Origin: an uncultured Actinomycetes bacterium | Lineage (GTDB): Bacteria > Actinomycetota > Coriobacteriia > Coriobacteriales > Atopobiaceae | Direction: 5' to 3' | NCBI GenBank assembly: GCA_900314685.1 | Contig: OMWE01000013.1 | Coordinates: 1 to 64,000 of the forward strand | Length of the DNA stretch: 64,000 nucleotides | Shown here: positions 6,711-15,590 of the stretch, in pieces | How positions within the stretch are numbered: the stretch's first letter is position 1 | How the letters are laid out: every line of letters begins with the position of its first letter | Notes under the pieces: generated by a model | What the model was told of the DNA's origin: nothing | What the model saw: only the letters and a program-made list of their open reading frames with translations | The model's database searches: none | Program-made: the position numbers and the translations under genes

Positions 6711-9496
6711 CCTGCCTTTTCTGCATAGAGATCGAAGAGGTGCGCGACAATCTTCTCCTCGTCCCCATCGAAGTCAACGCCGTAGGCCGCCTCTACCGCT
6801 GCATCGAGAGCGCGATGAGCTTTGATCAGCTCTGGGAAGAACGTCTCGTTCTTTGGGTCATAGAGATCAGCGAGCGTCGCGTCGTCATATGTTGCGCGTG
6901 CGTCCAGCACGGCCTGTGCGCAGCGCTCGACATCGGCACGTTGCGCATCAGTCGGGTCGGGCCAGACGAAACAGTTGTAGACAATGCTCGCCGTGTACTG
7001 GTAGTCCCCCTTGAGCCTGCCCGTCGTGCGCCTCATCCAGGCGTTGTGGGTCTGGCTCTGCAGGACGCCGAAGTGGTAGAGGGACGCGTTTGCCACCAAC
7101 CTGAGTTTGTTACTGCAAAGTGTCTAAGGCCCGATGAAGCCCATCGGGATGTAGTTGCGTCGTTCCGATGAGACTTCTGGAACGACTACGGACGTACTAT
7201 GCGCGATGATTTCCGTCCCAAAATGGGTAGGAGATTCGGCGGCTTTAATGGTCTGCTTCCGTTTGCTTGTCAGGCGGTACTGCTTGACCCTTTCGATTCT
7301 TTCGCGGCAGAGCGGGAGGTCTTTGAGGTCTTTCCACGACGCCTCGCCAAGCCATAGAACCCAGCGGTTGTAGCCGTTGATGAACTCCTTGGAACCTAGC
7401 CATGGATGAAAGAACCTCTCAGCTTTCGGCTCCTTTCGTATGAAGTTCGCCTTCTCCTCGTCGGTGAACAGGTAGTTCCCGTCGTCGATAGGTTGCGAAC
7501 CTATGCCCATCTCCGGCACCTCGCAGATCGGCGTCTTGCGGCCGTAGACGAACACATCAGGAGCATCGGCGAGGTAGGCGTTGATGTTTGTCGGGTATGT
7601 CTTGCGCTCCTCGCTGTCGGGCGTGTCATGGACGAAAAGCTCGCGCACGGACGGCTCCCGCGAGAAGCCGACGATGACGCAGAAGACGTGCGCCTGCTCC
7701 CCCGTCTGCGTCTCGTTGCCCCAGCGGAAGGTCGTGTGGGCGAAGTCGATGTGGATGCCCTTGTCATGGATCGGCTTCCAGAGGTTCGCCACGGACTCGC
7801 CCTGGCAGATTGAGTTGGTAGACACGAGGGCGCAGCGCGTGTGCTTGTCGCGGGAGAACTCCGCCGCCTTGGCGTACCAGCCGCCGCAGTAGTCGACGTT
7901 GCCGGCGTTCTTCGTGTTGCCGAGCGCCTCCATCAGCTCCGCCTTCTGCGCGGGGGTCTGCCAGCGAGCCCCTCGGAAGGGCGGGTTGCCGGCGAGGTAG
8001 GTGAGGTCGCGCGGGAACACGCTCCCCCAGTCCGTCCCGAGGGCGTTTCCCTCGCGGATGTTGGTGAGCGACCTCAGCGGTAGGAAGTCAAAGTCGTAGT
8101 CGGGCATGATCTCCTGCGTGCGGCGCAGCATCTGCTCCTCGGTGATCCAGAGGGCGGTCTTGGCGACAGCCACGGCGAAGTCGTTGATCTCGATGCCGTA
8201 GAAGTGGTCGGTCGTGACACGGATGGGGTTCTCCATCGCACCGAACAGGGCCGTCTGGTCAACGGCCTCCGCCTGCTCACCGATCTCGTCCTCGATGATG
8301 CGGTTCTCGATTGTGCGGAGCTGGCGGTAAGCCTCTGTGATGAAGTTGCCTGAGCCGCAGGCTGGGTCGGCGAAGGTGATGGATGCAAGCCTGTTGTGCA
8401 GTCGGTCCAGCTTGAGGCGGCGCTTGGCCGCCACTCGCTCGCCCTCAGCCTCGGCAAGCTCACGGCGCAGGCCGTCGAGGAAGAGCGGATCGAGTGCTCT
8501 GTCGATATTCTGCACGCTGGTATAGTGCATGCCGCCCGCGCGGCGCGTCTCGGGGTTGAGCGTTCCCTCGAAGACGCCGCCGAAGATGACGCCCGAGATG
8601 TCGCGCCAGTTGAACCCCTGCGACGCGTCCTCGATCGCGGTGACAATTTCCTGGGTCATCTGCGGGACGATGATGTCGCGGTCGCTGAAGAGCCCGCCGT
8701 TGATGTAGGGCCATTCGGCAAGGTCTTCGGCCAGGTACTCGTCGCGCTCGGCTACGGGTGTGTCCACCGTAGCGAAGAGGTCGGTCAGACGCCGGCGGAG
8801 ATCGGCGGGATTGCCCTGACAGTAGGCACCGAAGGCGTCGTGTGCCTGAAGCAGGTCGGCGTCTTCGGCGTAGAGCAAGAAGATGATGCGGGTGATCAGG
8901 ACGTTGAGCGAGCGCTGCTCGTCCTTGTTCTCCTCGATGTGGTGATACTACTTGGAGAGTGCGTCGTAGAGCGCGGTCACGTACCTGCCTGCCTCGACCG
9001 AGAGCTGCTGCTCCTGATAGAGGCGTGAGGTCTTGTCTGACGTGAGAAACGATAGGTTGTGCAGGTTGTCAGCCAGTTTTTCCAGCGGGAACTCGACCAT
9101 GGAGAGGTCGGGGTTGTCCTCGTCGAGGTCGTAAAGACGGAACGTGCCGAAGTTGCAGGTCATGAGCCAGCGCGGTCGCACCGAGTACGGCAGGTTCTGC
9201 GCGTACCACGTGGCCTGCTGGTAGGGGGTCTCGAGCCGCTTCTGGCGCACCTCCGGCTGGTCTAGGTCGATGCCCAGCGACTTCTGTTCACAGAGGAAGT
9301 GGTGGTCCTCCACGAACACGTCGATGCGGCGGCCCTTGACCTTGCGCTCGAAGTCGACGTACCTGTCGATGGAGGCGGACGGCACGCCCAGGACGTTCAC
9401 CAGCAGGTCAATCCAGAACTTCTGGGTGTCCTGCTGCTCGTCGCCGCGTCTTGCCCAGCGCTTCGAGAACTCGCGTGCCGCCTTTGCGTCTGCCAC
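6707..9496 (-). pseudogene. MmeI-type (type IIG) restriction-modification enzyme with two in-frame TAG codons
   Basis: From GTG 9496 to the stop at 6707 a single frame of 929 codons is open except for TAG at 8948-8950 and TAG at 7124-7126. The N-terminal part has the nuclease motif Asp59...Glu70-Gln-Lys72. The middle has methyltransferase motif I (FADPACGSGNF) and the NPPF motif, plus target-recognition sequence. The C-terminal part has the MmeI-family NASLYHFGVLQSQTHNAWMR and YNCFVWPDP. Total length fits MmeI-family enzymes (about 920 residues), which cut DNA and protect it with one polypeptide. Frame was checked across both stops: no indel occurs. If the ambers are read as stops, the nuclease and methyltransferase are separated and the gene is dead or split. 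If they are suppressed, a full enzyme results. TAG is a normal stop elsewhere in the window. Confidence 0.85.
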
Positions 9497-9601
9497 CTCT
9501 AGTCACCCTTCTTTCCGTAAACTTGTGATAATTCTAATCATCGGTTGCATCCCGTCGCGGACGTTCCGACGGACGGACTATTGTCCAGCTTGTATCTGCG
9601 A

Positions 9602-10663
9602 CTAAAGAGCGGGCAGCTGATGCGGATGGGGGTTGTCCCTCAGGTACCCCTCGAGGGCTGCCATAAGCAGTTCGGATGCATCCTCAGGCAGCCACTGCCT
9701 ACCCATCGCAGGCATAGATCGACAAAGTCTTATGGAATCCTTCAGGTCGCACGCTTCGGGGTCCTCGCCGGCGTCCCCGCGCGAGCCCGCCACCCAATTG
9801 AGGGCCCTCCCGACGTAGTAGTAGTCTGTCTTGGGTTTGAAATCGATAACATGAGGGACAGCGCGGTAATAGCCGCGGTAGTCAGGGCCGAAGTCCCTCA
9901 GGCGCCAGCCGTCCCAGTACCCGGTCAGCTCGATTCGGAAATTGTTGTCGTAGACGCGCCAGATCAGGATCTCCCGGGCGTCGTAATCGATGTGGACGCC
10001 CCCCATGATGAACAGGTCGCCCTCGTAGCGAAGCGGGCCATCCGCGAGCCGATGAAGAGCTTTCTCGACATAGTCTCCGATGTAAAGCCAGGCAGTCGGC
10101 CATTCCTCGGAGGTGAAGGCCACCCTAGACATACCATCCACGGTGGCCGAGAGCGTGGATGCGCCGCATGGTCGATAATCCAAATCCAAGAGCCTGAGGC
10201 TGGATTCGACATACCTGTCGAGGTGCTGTTCTGGGGGCATGTATGTCGTGCTGCGGCCGATCTCATCCAGCCTCGCCCCAGTCACTCCGGCGTACTCCGC
10301 AATCTGCGCGAGCTTGCCCCAGGACCACTCGGCCGACCAGCCCGGCCAGGTGTACCCCAATAGCCTGAGGTAAGTCTCAATCCAGAGCACGTCGCACTCG
10401 ATATCCTCGCCGCCGTACAGCAGGACGTGTCTGCGGTCGAAGTCGATGCAGCAGCCGCCCTCCGCCCAGATGTCATCGAGCCAGAGGTCCACCTCGTCCG
10501 GGTCGCCTTCCGCGGCGTTGTCCCAGTCCTCATCCTCCATGATGTCGAGCAGGTGCTGAGGGCCCCAGAAGACATACCTGTCCATATCCTGCGCTACCCA
10601 TTGGTTGAAATATACGCGCCTCCTGCCGTGGCGTATCACCACTACGTTTGCGCGAGACCCCAT
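9602..10663 (-). CDS. Uncharacterised 353-residue Trp/Tyr-rich protein
   Basis: The start is ATG 10663 with GGGGGT 6 bases upstream. The protein opens with MGSRANVVVIRHGRRRVYF and FNQWVAQD, a pattern seen in uncharacterised bacterial proteins beginning MGxRAN. It is unusually rich in Trp and Tyr, with alternating short strands (GYYRAVPHVIDF, DYYYVGRALNW) suggesting a mostly beta fold. There is no signal peptide or membrane segment, and I recognise no catalytic motif. It stands alone between the MmeI-like gene (105 bases away) and a small gene on the other strand. Its neighbourhood of defence-like genes makes an immunity or effector role conceivable, but nothing in the sequence shows it. Confidence 0.65.
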   Translation of the reverse strand: MGSRANVVVIRHGRRRVYFNQWVAQDMDRYVFWGPQHLLDIMEDEDWDNAAEGDPDEVDLWLDDIWAEGGCCIDFDRRHVLLYGGEDIECDVLWIETYLRLLGYTWPGWSAEWSWGKLAQIAEYAGVTGARLDEIGRSTTYMPPEQHLDRYVESSLRLLDLDYRPCGASTLSATVDGMSRVAFTSEEWPTAWLYIGDYVEKALHRLADGPLRYEGDLFIMGGVHIDYDAREILIWRVYDNNFRIELTGYWDGWRLRDFGPDYRGYYRAVPHVIDFKPKTDYYYVGRALNWVAGSRGDAGEDPEACDLKDSIRLCRSMPAMGRQWLPEDASELLMAALEGYLRDNPHPHQLPAL

Positions 10664-10900
10664 GCTCGACCCCCAATTTGTTGAGCCCTCGTCGTTTCGA
10701 CTGAGCTCAGACTATGGTACAGCCCTTCCCATGGCTCACGGACAGCCCTTTCCGCTCGTGCGGCCATATTGCCGGCAGGCGAGATCGCACAGGCCCACTA
10801 TCGCAAAGCATGAGTAACCCAATGGGCCCATAGGGCTATCGTATGGGCGATGAGCCTATTGGCAGCGAGACGTCGAACGAGATATGGGGTTGGAGGCTCG

Positions 10901-11092
10901 ATGAGTGAGAAGATGTGGGCGCGGGATGACGGGAGTACGGCCGGGGAATCGTTCTACGCCCAGTTGCCAGAAGAGCGGCGCAAGGCATTTATATCAATGC
11001 TCGGCCCGTGCTACCGCGAGTGGCTGAGGGAGCGGGCGGAATCCGATCGGGGCGCTACTCCCCCGAGATCTTCCGGTCCTCAGCCTCGCTGA
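10901..11092 (+). CDS. Small hypothetical protein (63 residues)
   Basis: ATG 10901 follows GGAGG with a 4-base spacer, better than the ATG at 10850. The peptide has an amphipathic centre (FYAQLPEERRKAFISMLG) and a Ser/Pro/Arg tail. The last 38 bases overlap the convergent M48 gene, so the tail composition may reflect that frame. No family recognised; it may be only a chance frame with a good ribosome site. The 237 bases before it (10664-10900) hold no gene that I can see, only imperfect dyads near 10820-10865. Confidence 0.4.
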   Translation: MSEKMWARDDGSTAGESFYAQLPEERRKAFISMLGPCYREWLRERAESDRGATPPRSSGPQPR

Positions 11093-12350
11093 TGGCCGTC
11101 AGGCGCCTGCAGAGCCCGGGATGGTCATCCTCCATCGCCTCCACGAAGGGGTGCGGGTCGACGTTCACGAGCTCCTTGCGGGCGGCCTCCTTGAGAAACT
11201 CCGAGAGCTCCGCCGCGTACCCGTTGCGAACCGCCTCGCGGTCGGCCTCGTACTCGCGGTGGCGCTTGGCGGCGTTACCGAGCGCCCTCAACAGCTTCGT
11301 CACGGGTCGCAGCGCCGCGAGGACCGTCGACGTCAGGAGCACGTAGTTGCAGCCTTCGAGGCCGTACGAGGCCCGGACCCATGCCTCGATTTCGAACACC
11401 ACGGACGGGTGGGCGATGAGTGCCGCGATGACGGCCACCGTCGCCGCCGTCTGCAGGTAGCCTGCCGCGTCGACCAGGTCGAAGCGGTGCTTGAGGTGGC
11501 CGATCTCGTGCGACACCACCGCGAGTACGGTGCGCTCGTCCCAGGAGTCCAGCGCATTGTCCGCTATCCAGAGCTCCTTGCGCCACGGCAGCGAGACGAG
11601 CATCGCATTAAGCTCGGGTGACTTCTTCGACTCGTCGTACACGTAGATCTTAGCGAGCCTCTTCCGCGAGTCCTTCGTGAAGCCCATGATCTTGTCCCGC
11701 AGCGGCCCCTCCAGCGGCGTGAGCGTGTATTGCCTGCGCAGCACGCGGTACCTCACCAGCGCGGCCGCGAAGGCGATGAGCGCGGCGCCGAGGACGAGCC
11801 GTGCGGCGAGGCCGGACGCGCCTGATGCGCTCAGCGTGTAGCCGTCGGTCCAGGCGGCCATGTGCTCGCCGACGAAGGCGACGGCCTCGTAGAGTAGCAG
11901 GACGAGGAGGTCCGACGGGAGCTCGTCGAGGAGGAAGTCCCTCACGAACTCGCGGCCGTCCATGTGGTTGAGCCCGTGCGCCCCCTCGATGTGGAAGGTG
12001 TCGTAATGGTCGTAGACGAACACTTCAACGTCAGCGATCACACACATGACGAGGGAGGTGATCAGGACGACGAGGTACACGTTGCCCGCCGCCGCCCGCT
12101 CGGCCCAAGCAAAGAACGGGGAGTACAGGAAGCACGCAAGAATCGCGAAGTCGAATGCCTTGTACACGAGGTACGCGCGGCACTCCTCCGCGCAAATTTG
12201 CAGGTACTCGGCATAGCGGTCCGCATCGTAGACGTCCGCGACGATGTCGGGTGTAGGCTCCCGCTGCTGCCTGTCCGACAACCGCCAGCAGACCCAGTCG
12301 TAGGCGAGCCCCACGACGGACATAAGCAGGACGAGAATCTGTGCACTCAC
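11055..12350 (-). CDS. Membrane-bound M48 family zinc metalloprotease
   Basis: This encodes 431 residues from GTG 12350 with GAGGG upstream. Hydrophobic segments lie near residues 3-20, 65-82, 90-110, 148-165 and 183-200. The catalytic zinc motif is His281-Glu-Ile-Gly-His285 (VVSHEIGHLKH), with a further hydrophobic pair near 305-345. The third ligand is probably in EYEADREAV, the usual E-x-x-x-D helix of Ste24/HtpX-like enzymes. The N-terminal YDADRYAEYLQ resembles Ste24-type proteases, which act on prenylated or misfolded membrane proteins. Here the substrate is unknown. It is the last gene of the accessory stretch. Confidence 0.85.
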   Translation of the reverse strand: MSAQILVLLMSVVGLAYDWVCWRLSDRQQREPTPDIVADVYDADRYAEYLQICAEECRAYLVYKAFDFAILACFLYSPFFAWAERAAAGNVYLVVLITSLVMCVIADVEVFVYDHYDTFHIEGAHGLNHMDGREFVRDFLLDELPSDLLVLLLYEAVAFVGEHMAAWTDGYTLSASGASGLAARLVLGAALIAFAAALVRYRVLRRQYTLTPLEGPLRDKIMGFTKDSRKRLAKIYVYDESKKSPELNAMLVSLPWRKELWIADNALDSWDERTVLAVVSHEIGHLKHRFDLVDAAGYLQTAATVAVIAALIAHPSVVFEIEAWVRASYGLEGCNYVLLTSTVLAALRPVTKLLRALGNAAKRHREYEADREAVRNGYAAELSEFLKEAARKELVNVDPHPFVEAMEDDHPGLCRRLTAISEAEDRKISGE

Positions 12351-12679
12351 TGACCACCCTCATTTCTCTGTGTAATCCCGTGCAAACCTTGCGGCTGATA
12401 AAGGCAGCGCACGCGACAGGATGATGAATGCGACCCACGTATTCGTCTCCGTCACCAAGCCTTGTACCACCATTTGTACCATCAGGGCCGGACACCATCG
12501 TCGCAATGGTTCTTGCGATATCGATACACATGTTCGTATTTGAAATATTCGTTATCTCGGACAACCCGAAGCACCCCAAACTGCCCGCAGGGTGGATACA
12601 CTCCCCACCACGACATGCAGCGCCCACGCGGTACCGAATTCTCCGAGGCATCTCCGTGATTTATGCACGGAAATACAGC

Positions 12680-12722
12680 GCGAGGGCTGGGACCCAAGAT
12701 ACTCGGGATTCACAGCCCTCGC
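12680..12722 (-). terminator. Hairpin downstream of the nad operon
   Basis: Arms 12680-12689 and 12713-12722 form a perfect 10-bp stem with a 23-nt loop, about 50 bases past the niaR stop on the operon strand. There is no clear U-run. The rest of the 423-base gap (12351-12773) is AT-richer than its surroundings and shows no gene. Confidence 0.4.
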
Positions 12723-12773
12723 TTCCATACCCTCAGCGATGATGACAGTCAAGACTTACTACAACCGATTTTC

Positions 12774-13316
12774 TTAACTGATGGCCTCGCGCTCGTAGGG
12801 GCTCATCTCGACCAACCAGCCGCGCTGCTCCAGCGCGCGGCCGATCTCGTCGAGCGTCGCCTCGTCGGGCGCCGTCACGTGGTGGAAGTGATAGCCGCTC
12901 GTGATGCCGGAAAGCAACGTCGACCGGCTCGAGGCCAGGTCGTCGACGAAGCGCTGGACGTCCCGCCGGCTCGCGACGCTGAGCTGGGCACGCACCACGC
13001 CGTAGGTCCGGTGGTTGACGAGCGTGTCTTCCACCGTGCCGCCCATATCGACGATCATAGTGAGCTCGTCGGCGACCTCGTCCTCGCGATGACGCACCTT
13101 GTAGAGGCGGCGCGGCCGCGTGTCGTGCTCGATCACATAACCGCGGTTCGTGGAGCTCACCCGCACGCCGTCCGCGCGAAGAAGCGCCATGTCCTGCACG
13201 ATGACCTGCCGGCTGACGCCGCACTCCTTGGCCAGCGCGCCGCCGGTCACGGGGTGCTCCGCCGTCGTGAGGAGGTCGCGGATGAGCTCGCGTCGCTCGG
13301 CGCCCGTCATGGCCAC
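12774..13316 (-). CDS. niaR: NiaR-type transcriptional repressor of NAD biosynthesis (HTH + 3H domain)
   Basis: This encodes 180 residues. GTG 13316 is preferred over ATG 13310 because GGGGGAG lies 7 bases before it, overlapping the nadC stop, so the two genes are translationally coupled. Residues 8-65 are an HTH_11 winged helix (LAKECGVSRQVIVQDMALLR). Residues 80-175 are the 3H domain with its metal-binding histidines, including VNHRTYGVV and YHFHHV. NiaR binds nicotinic acid and metal through the 3H domain and then represses nad genes. Being the last gene of nadABC makes it autoregulated. A likely operator lies before nadA. Confidence 0.9.
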   Translation of the reverse strand: MAMTGAERRELIRDLLTTAEHPVTGGALAKECGVSRQVIVQDMALLRADGVRVSSTNRGYVIEHDTRPRRLYKVRHREDEVADELTMIVDMGGTVEDTLVNHRTYGVVRAQLSVASRRDVQRFVDDLASSRSTLLSGITSGYHFHHVTAPDEATLDEIGRALEQRGWLVEMSPYEREAIS

Positions 13317-13320
13317 GGTG

Positions 13321-14256
13321 CTACTCCCCCGCCGGAGACGGGGATGGAGCTGGGGCGGTCGCCGCAGCGGCAGGCATCGCGGGCGAGTCGCCTTGAGCCG
13401 CAGCATCAAGCACGCGCAGGTGCTTGAGCGAGAGGTCCAGGATCGGCGCCGAGTGCGTGAGCGCACCGGAGGACACGTAGTCCACGCCCAGGTCGACCAG
13501 CGTGGCCGCCTTGGCCGCGTCGACGTTGCCGGAGGCCTCGGTCCGCGCGCGGCCGTCGATGATCCTGATCGCCTCGGCCATGGTCGCGTGGTCCATGTTG
13601 TCGAGCATGATGATGTCGGCGCTCGCCTCCACGGCCTCGCGCACCTGGTCGAGCGTCTCGCACTCGACCTCGATCTTGCGGACGAAGGACACGTGCGCGC
13701 GGCAGGCCTCGATCGCCTCGGTGATGCCGCCCGCGGCGTCGATGTGGTTGTCCTTGATCAGGACGCCGTCGGAGAGGTTGTAGCGGTGGTTGCCCGCGCC
13801 GCCCACGAGCACGGCCTCCTTCTCGAAGACACGCATGTTGGGCGTGGTCTTGCGGGTGTCCACGAGCTGGGTCCGGGTACCCGCGAAGAGCGCCGCCATC
13901 CTCCGCGCCTGGGTGGCGATGCCGCTCATGCGCTGCAGGTAGTTGAGGGCGGTACGCTCGCCGGAGAGCAGGGCGCGCACGTGCGCGTGCACCGTGCCGA
14001 GGACTTGGCCCGTCTTCACGTCGTCGCCCTCCGCGACCGCGAGGTCGGTCCGCGCCGCGGGGTCGAGCAGCTCGAAGGTCCGCGCAAAGACGTCCAGGCC
14101 GCAGATCACGCCGTCCTCCTTGGCGATGAGCTGGACCTCGCCCATCGCGTCGGCGGAGATGACCGAGGCGGTGGTCACGTCTTCGCTGGTGATGTCCTCG
14201 CGCAGGGCCGAGAGGATGAGCGGCTCCGCCTGGAGCTTAAGTGCTATCGGGTCCAT
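13321..14256 (-). CDS. nadC: Nicotinate-nucleotide pyrophosphorylase (carboxylating)
   Basis: This 311-residue protein starts at ATG 14256 behind GGAGG; the much longer open frame upstream is the shadow of nadB. NadC (quinolinate phosphoribosyltransferase) makes nicotinate mononucleotide from quinolinate and PRPP. Recognisable blocks are REDITSEDVTTAS at the N-terminus, ALNYLQRMSGIAT, LVDTRKTTPNMR, GAGNHRYNLSDGVLIKDNH and IEVECETLDQ, then VDYVSSGALTHS near the end. The last 30 residues are an Ala/Pro/Ser tail beyond the usual length. It overlaps nadB by 13 bases and is coupled to niaR. Confidence 0.95.
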   Translation of the reverse strand: MDPIALKLQAEPLILSALREDITSEDVTTASVISADAMGEVQLIAKEDGVICGLDVFARTFELLDPAARTDLAVAEGDDVKTGQVLGTVHAHVRALLSGERTALNYLQRMSGIATQARRMAALFAGTRTQLVDTRKTTPNMRVFEKEAVLVGGAGNHRYNLSDGVLIKDNHIDAAGGITEAIEACRAHVSFVRKIEVECETLDQVREAVEASADIIMLDNMDHATMAEAIRIIDGRARTEASGNVDAAKAATLVDLGVDYVSSGALTHSAPILDLSLKHLRVLDAAAQGDSPAMPAAAATAPAPSPSPAGE

Positions 14257-15590
14257 CCGTGCCTCCTTCTGACGATGTCGCGCGCGGCCAGGCGCGCGAA
14301 GACGAGGCTCTCCAGCAGGGAGTTGGAGGCCAGGCGGTTCTTGCCGTGCACGCCGTTGCAGCTCGTCTCGCCCGCGGCGTAGAGGTGCGGCATGGTCGTG
14401 GCCGAGTGCTGGTCCACGTGGATGCCGCCCATCAGGTAATGCTGCGCGGGCACGACGGGGATCGGCTCGCAGGTGATATCGTAGCCCTCCTGCAGGCAGT
14501 GCCGATGGATGTTGGCGAAGTGGTCGCGGATCACCTGGCGCGAGACGCGCTCGAAGGAGAGCCACACATGCCGGGTGCCGTCCTTGCGCATCTGCGCAAA
14601 GATCGCCTGACTCACCACGTCGCGCGGCTGGAGCTCGTCGGTGAAGCGCTCGCCGTGCGCGTCGAGCAGGATCGCGCCCTCGCCGCGGCAGGACTCGGAT
14701 ATCAAGAAGGACCGGCCGGGCTTGGTGGTGTAGAGGGTGGTCGGGTGAATCTGCACGTAGTCCATGTGGTCCAGCTGGATGCCGTGGCGCTCGCAGATGC
14801 GACAACCGTCGCCGGTGAGGCAGCGGAAGTTGGTGGAGTGCTCGTAGAGGCCGCCCACGCCGCCGGTCGCGAGCAGCGTGTCGCGTGAGCGGATGGCCAG
14901 CGTGCCGGCGTTGTCGCGGGCGAGGATGCCAGCGCAATGCTCAGTGGCGGGTGAATCGGCACCGGCTACGGTGCGCTCGTCTTCGACGCCCGCCGCTCCG
15001 GCATGCTCGTCTTCCCCGCGCCCTTCCTCCCCGCGCTCGATGATCAGATCCTCCATTACCGTCTGCTCGAGGATGCAGACGTTTGCCAGGCGCCTGACCT
15101 GCAGCAGGAGCTCGGTCGTGATCGCCTTGCCCGTGATGTCTTTGTGGTGGATGATGCGGTTGCGGCTGTGGGCGCCCTCGCGCGTGTAGTCGAAGTCGCC
15201 CGACGGCGTACGGTCGAAGTCAACGCCCAGGCGGACGAGGTCGTTGATGACCTCGCGGCTGTCCCAGATCATGGTGTCGACGCTCTCGGGGCGGCACTCG
15301 TAGTGGCCGGCGCGCATCGTGTCGTCGAACCAGGAGCCGTAGTCGTTGTGGTCGCGCATCACGCAGATGCCGCCCTGTGCGAGCATGGAGTCGCAGTGGT
15401 CGACGGCCTCCTTGGAGAGCATGACGATCCGCAGGTCGCGGGGCAGGTTGAGCGCGGCGTAGAGGCCGGCGACGCCGCAGCCGACGATCGTGACGTCGCA
15501 CTCGATCGTGCGGTCGGCGGCGGGGACGTTTGTCTTTGCGGCGGGAGCGGCCGTCTTTGCGACCGGAGCGCTCGTCTGCGCGGCGGTCAT
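14244..15590 (-). CDS. nadB: L-aspartate oxidase / fumarate-reductase-type flavoprotein
   Basis: This encodes 448 residues and overlaps nadA by 4 bases (ATGA). NadB oxidises L-aspartate to iminoaspartate with FAD. Seen here: the dinucleotide-binding turn GCGVAGLYAALN near residue 37, SMLAQGGI, the catalytic-domain blocks GAHSRNRIIHHKD, HPTTLY and ESCRGEGAILLD, and the FAD-closing AAGETSCNGVHGKNRLASNS near the C-terminus. It lacks the C-terminal helical domain of E. coli NadB, as many anaerobe versions do. Residues 190-222 are an acidic low-complexity insertion. The anaerobic electron acceptor is probably fumarate. Confidence 0.93.
   Translation of the reverse strand: MTAAQTSAPVAKTAAPAAKTNVPAADRTIECDVTIVGCGVAGLYAALNLPRDLRIVMLSKEAVDHCDSMLAQGGICVMRDHNDYGSWFDDTMRAGHYECRPESVDTMIWDSREVINDLVRLGVDFDRTPSGDFDYTREGAHSRNRIIHHKDITGKAITTELLLQVRRLANVCILEQTVMEDLIIERGEEGRGEDEHAGAAGVEDERTVAGADSPATEHCAGILARDNAGTLAIRSRDTLLATGGVGGLYEHSTNFRCLTGDGCRICERHGIQLDHMDYVQIHPTTLYTTKPGRSFLISESCRGEGAILLDAHGERFTDELQPRDVVSQAIFAQMRKDGTRHVWLSFERVSRQVIRDHFANIHRHCLQEGYDITCEPIPVVPAQHYLMGGIHVDQHSATTMPHLYAAGETSCNGVHGKNRLASNSLLESLVFARLAARDIVRRRHGWTR

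Noticed and set aside
6707..9496. Pyrrolysine or a TAG-reassigned genetic code
   Set aside because: TAG is used as the ordinary stop of several intact genes here (for example nadC, the BASS transporter and MmeI's own neighbours), and no pyl gene or CUA tRNA is visible in the window. It cannot be excluded genome-wide.
13321..14937. nadC as a 538-residue protein
   Set aside because: The extra N-terminal 227 codons are the wrong frame of nadB. ATG 14256 has GGAGG and matches the start of NadC.
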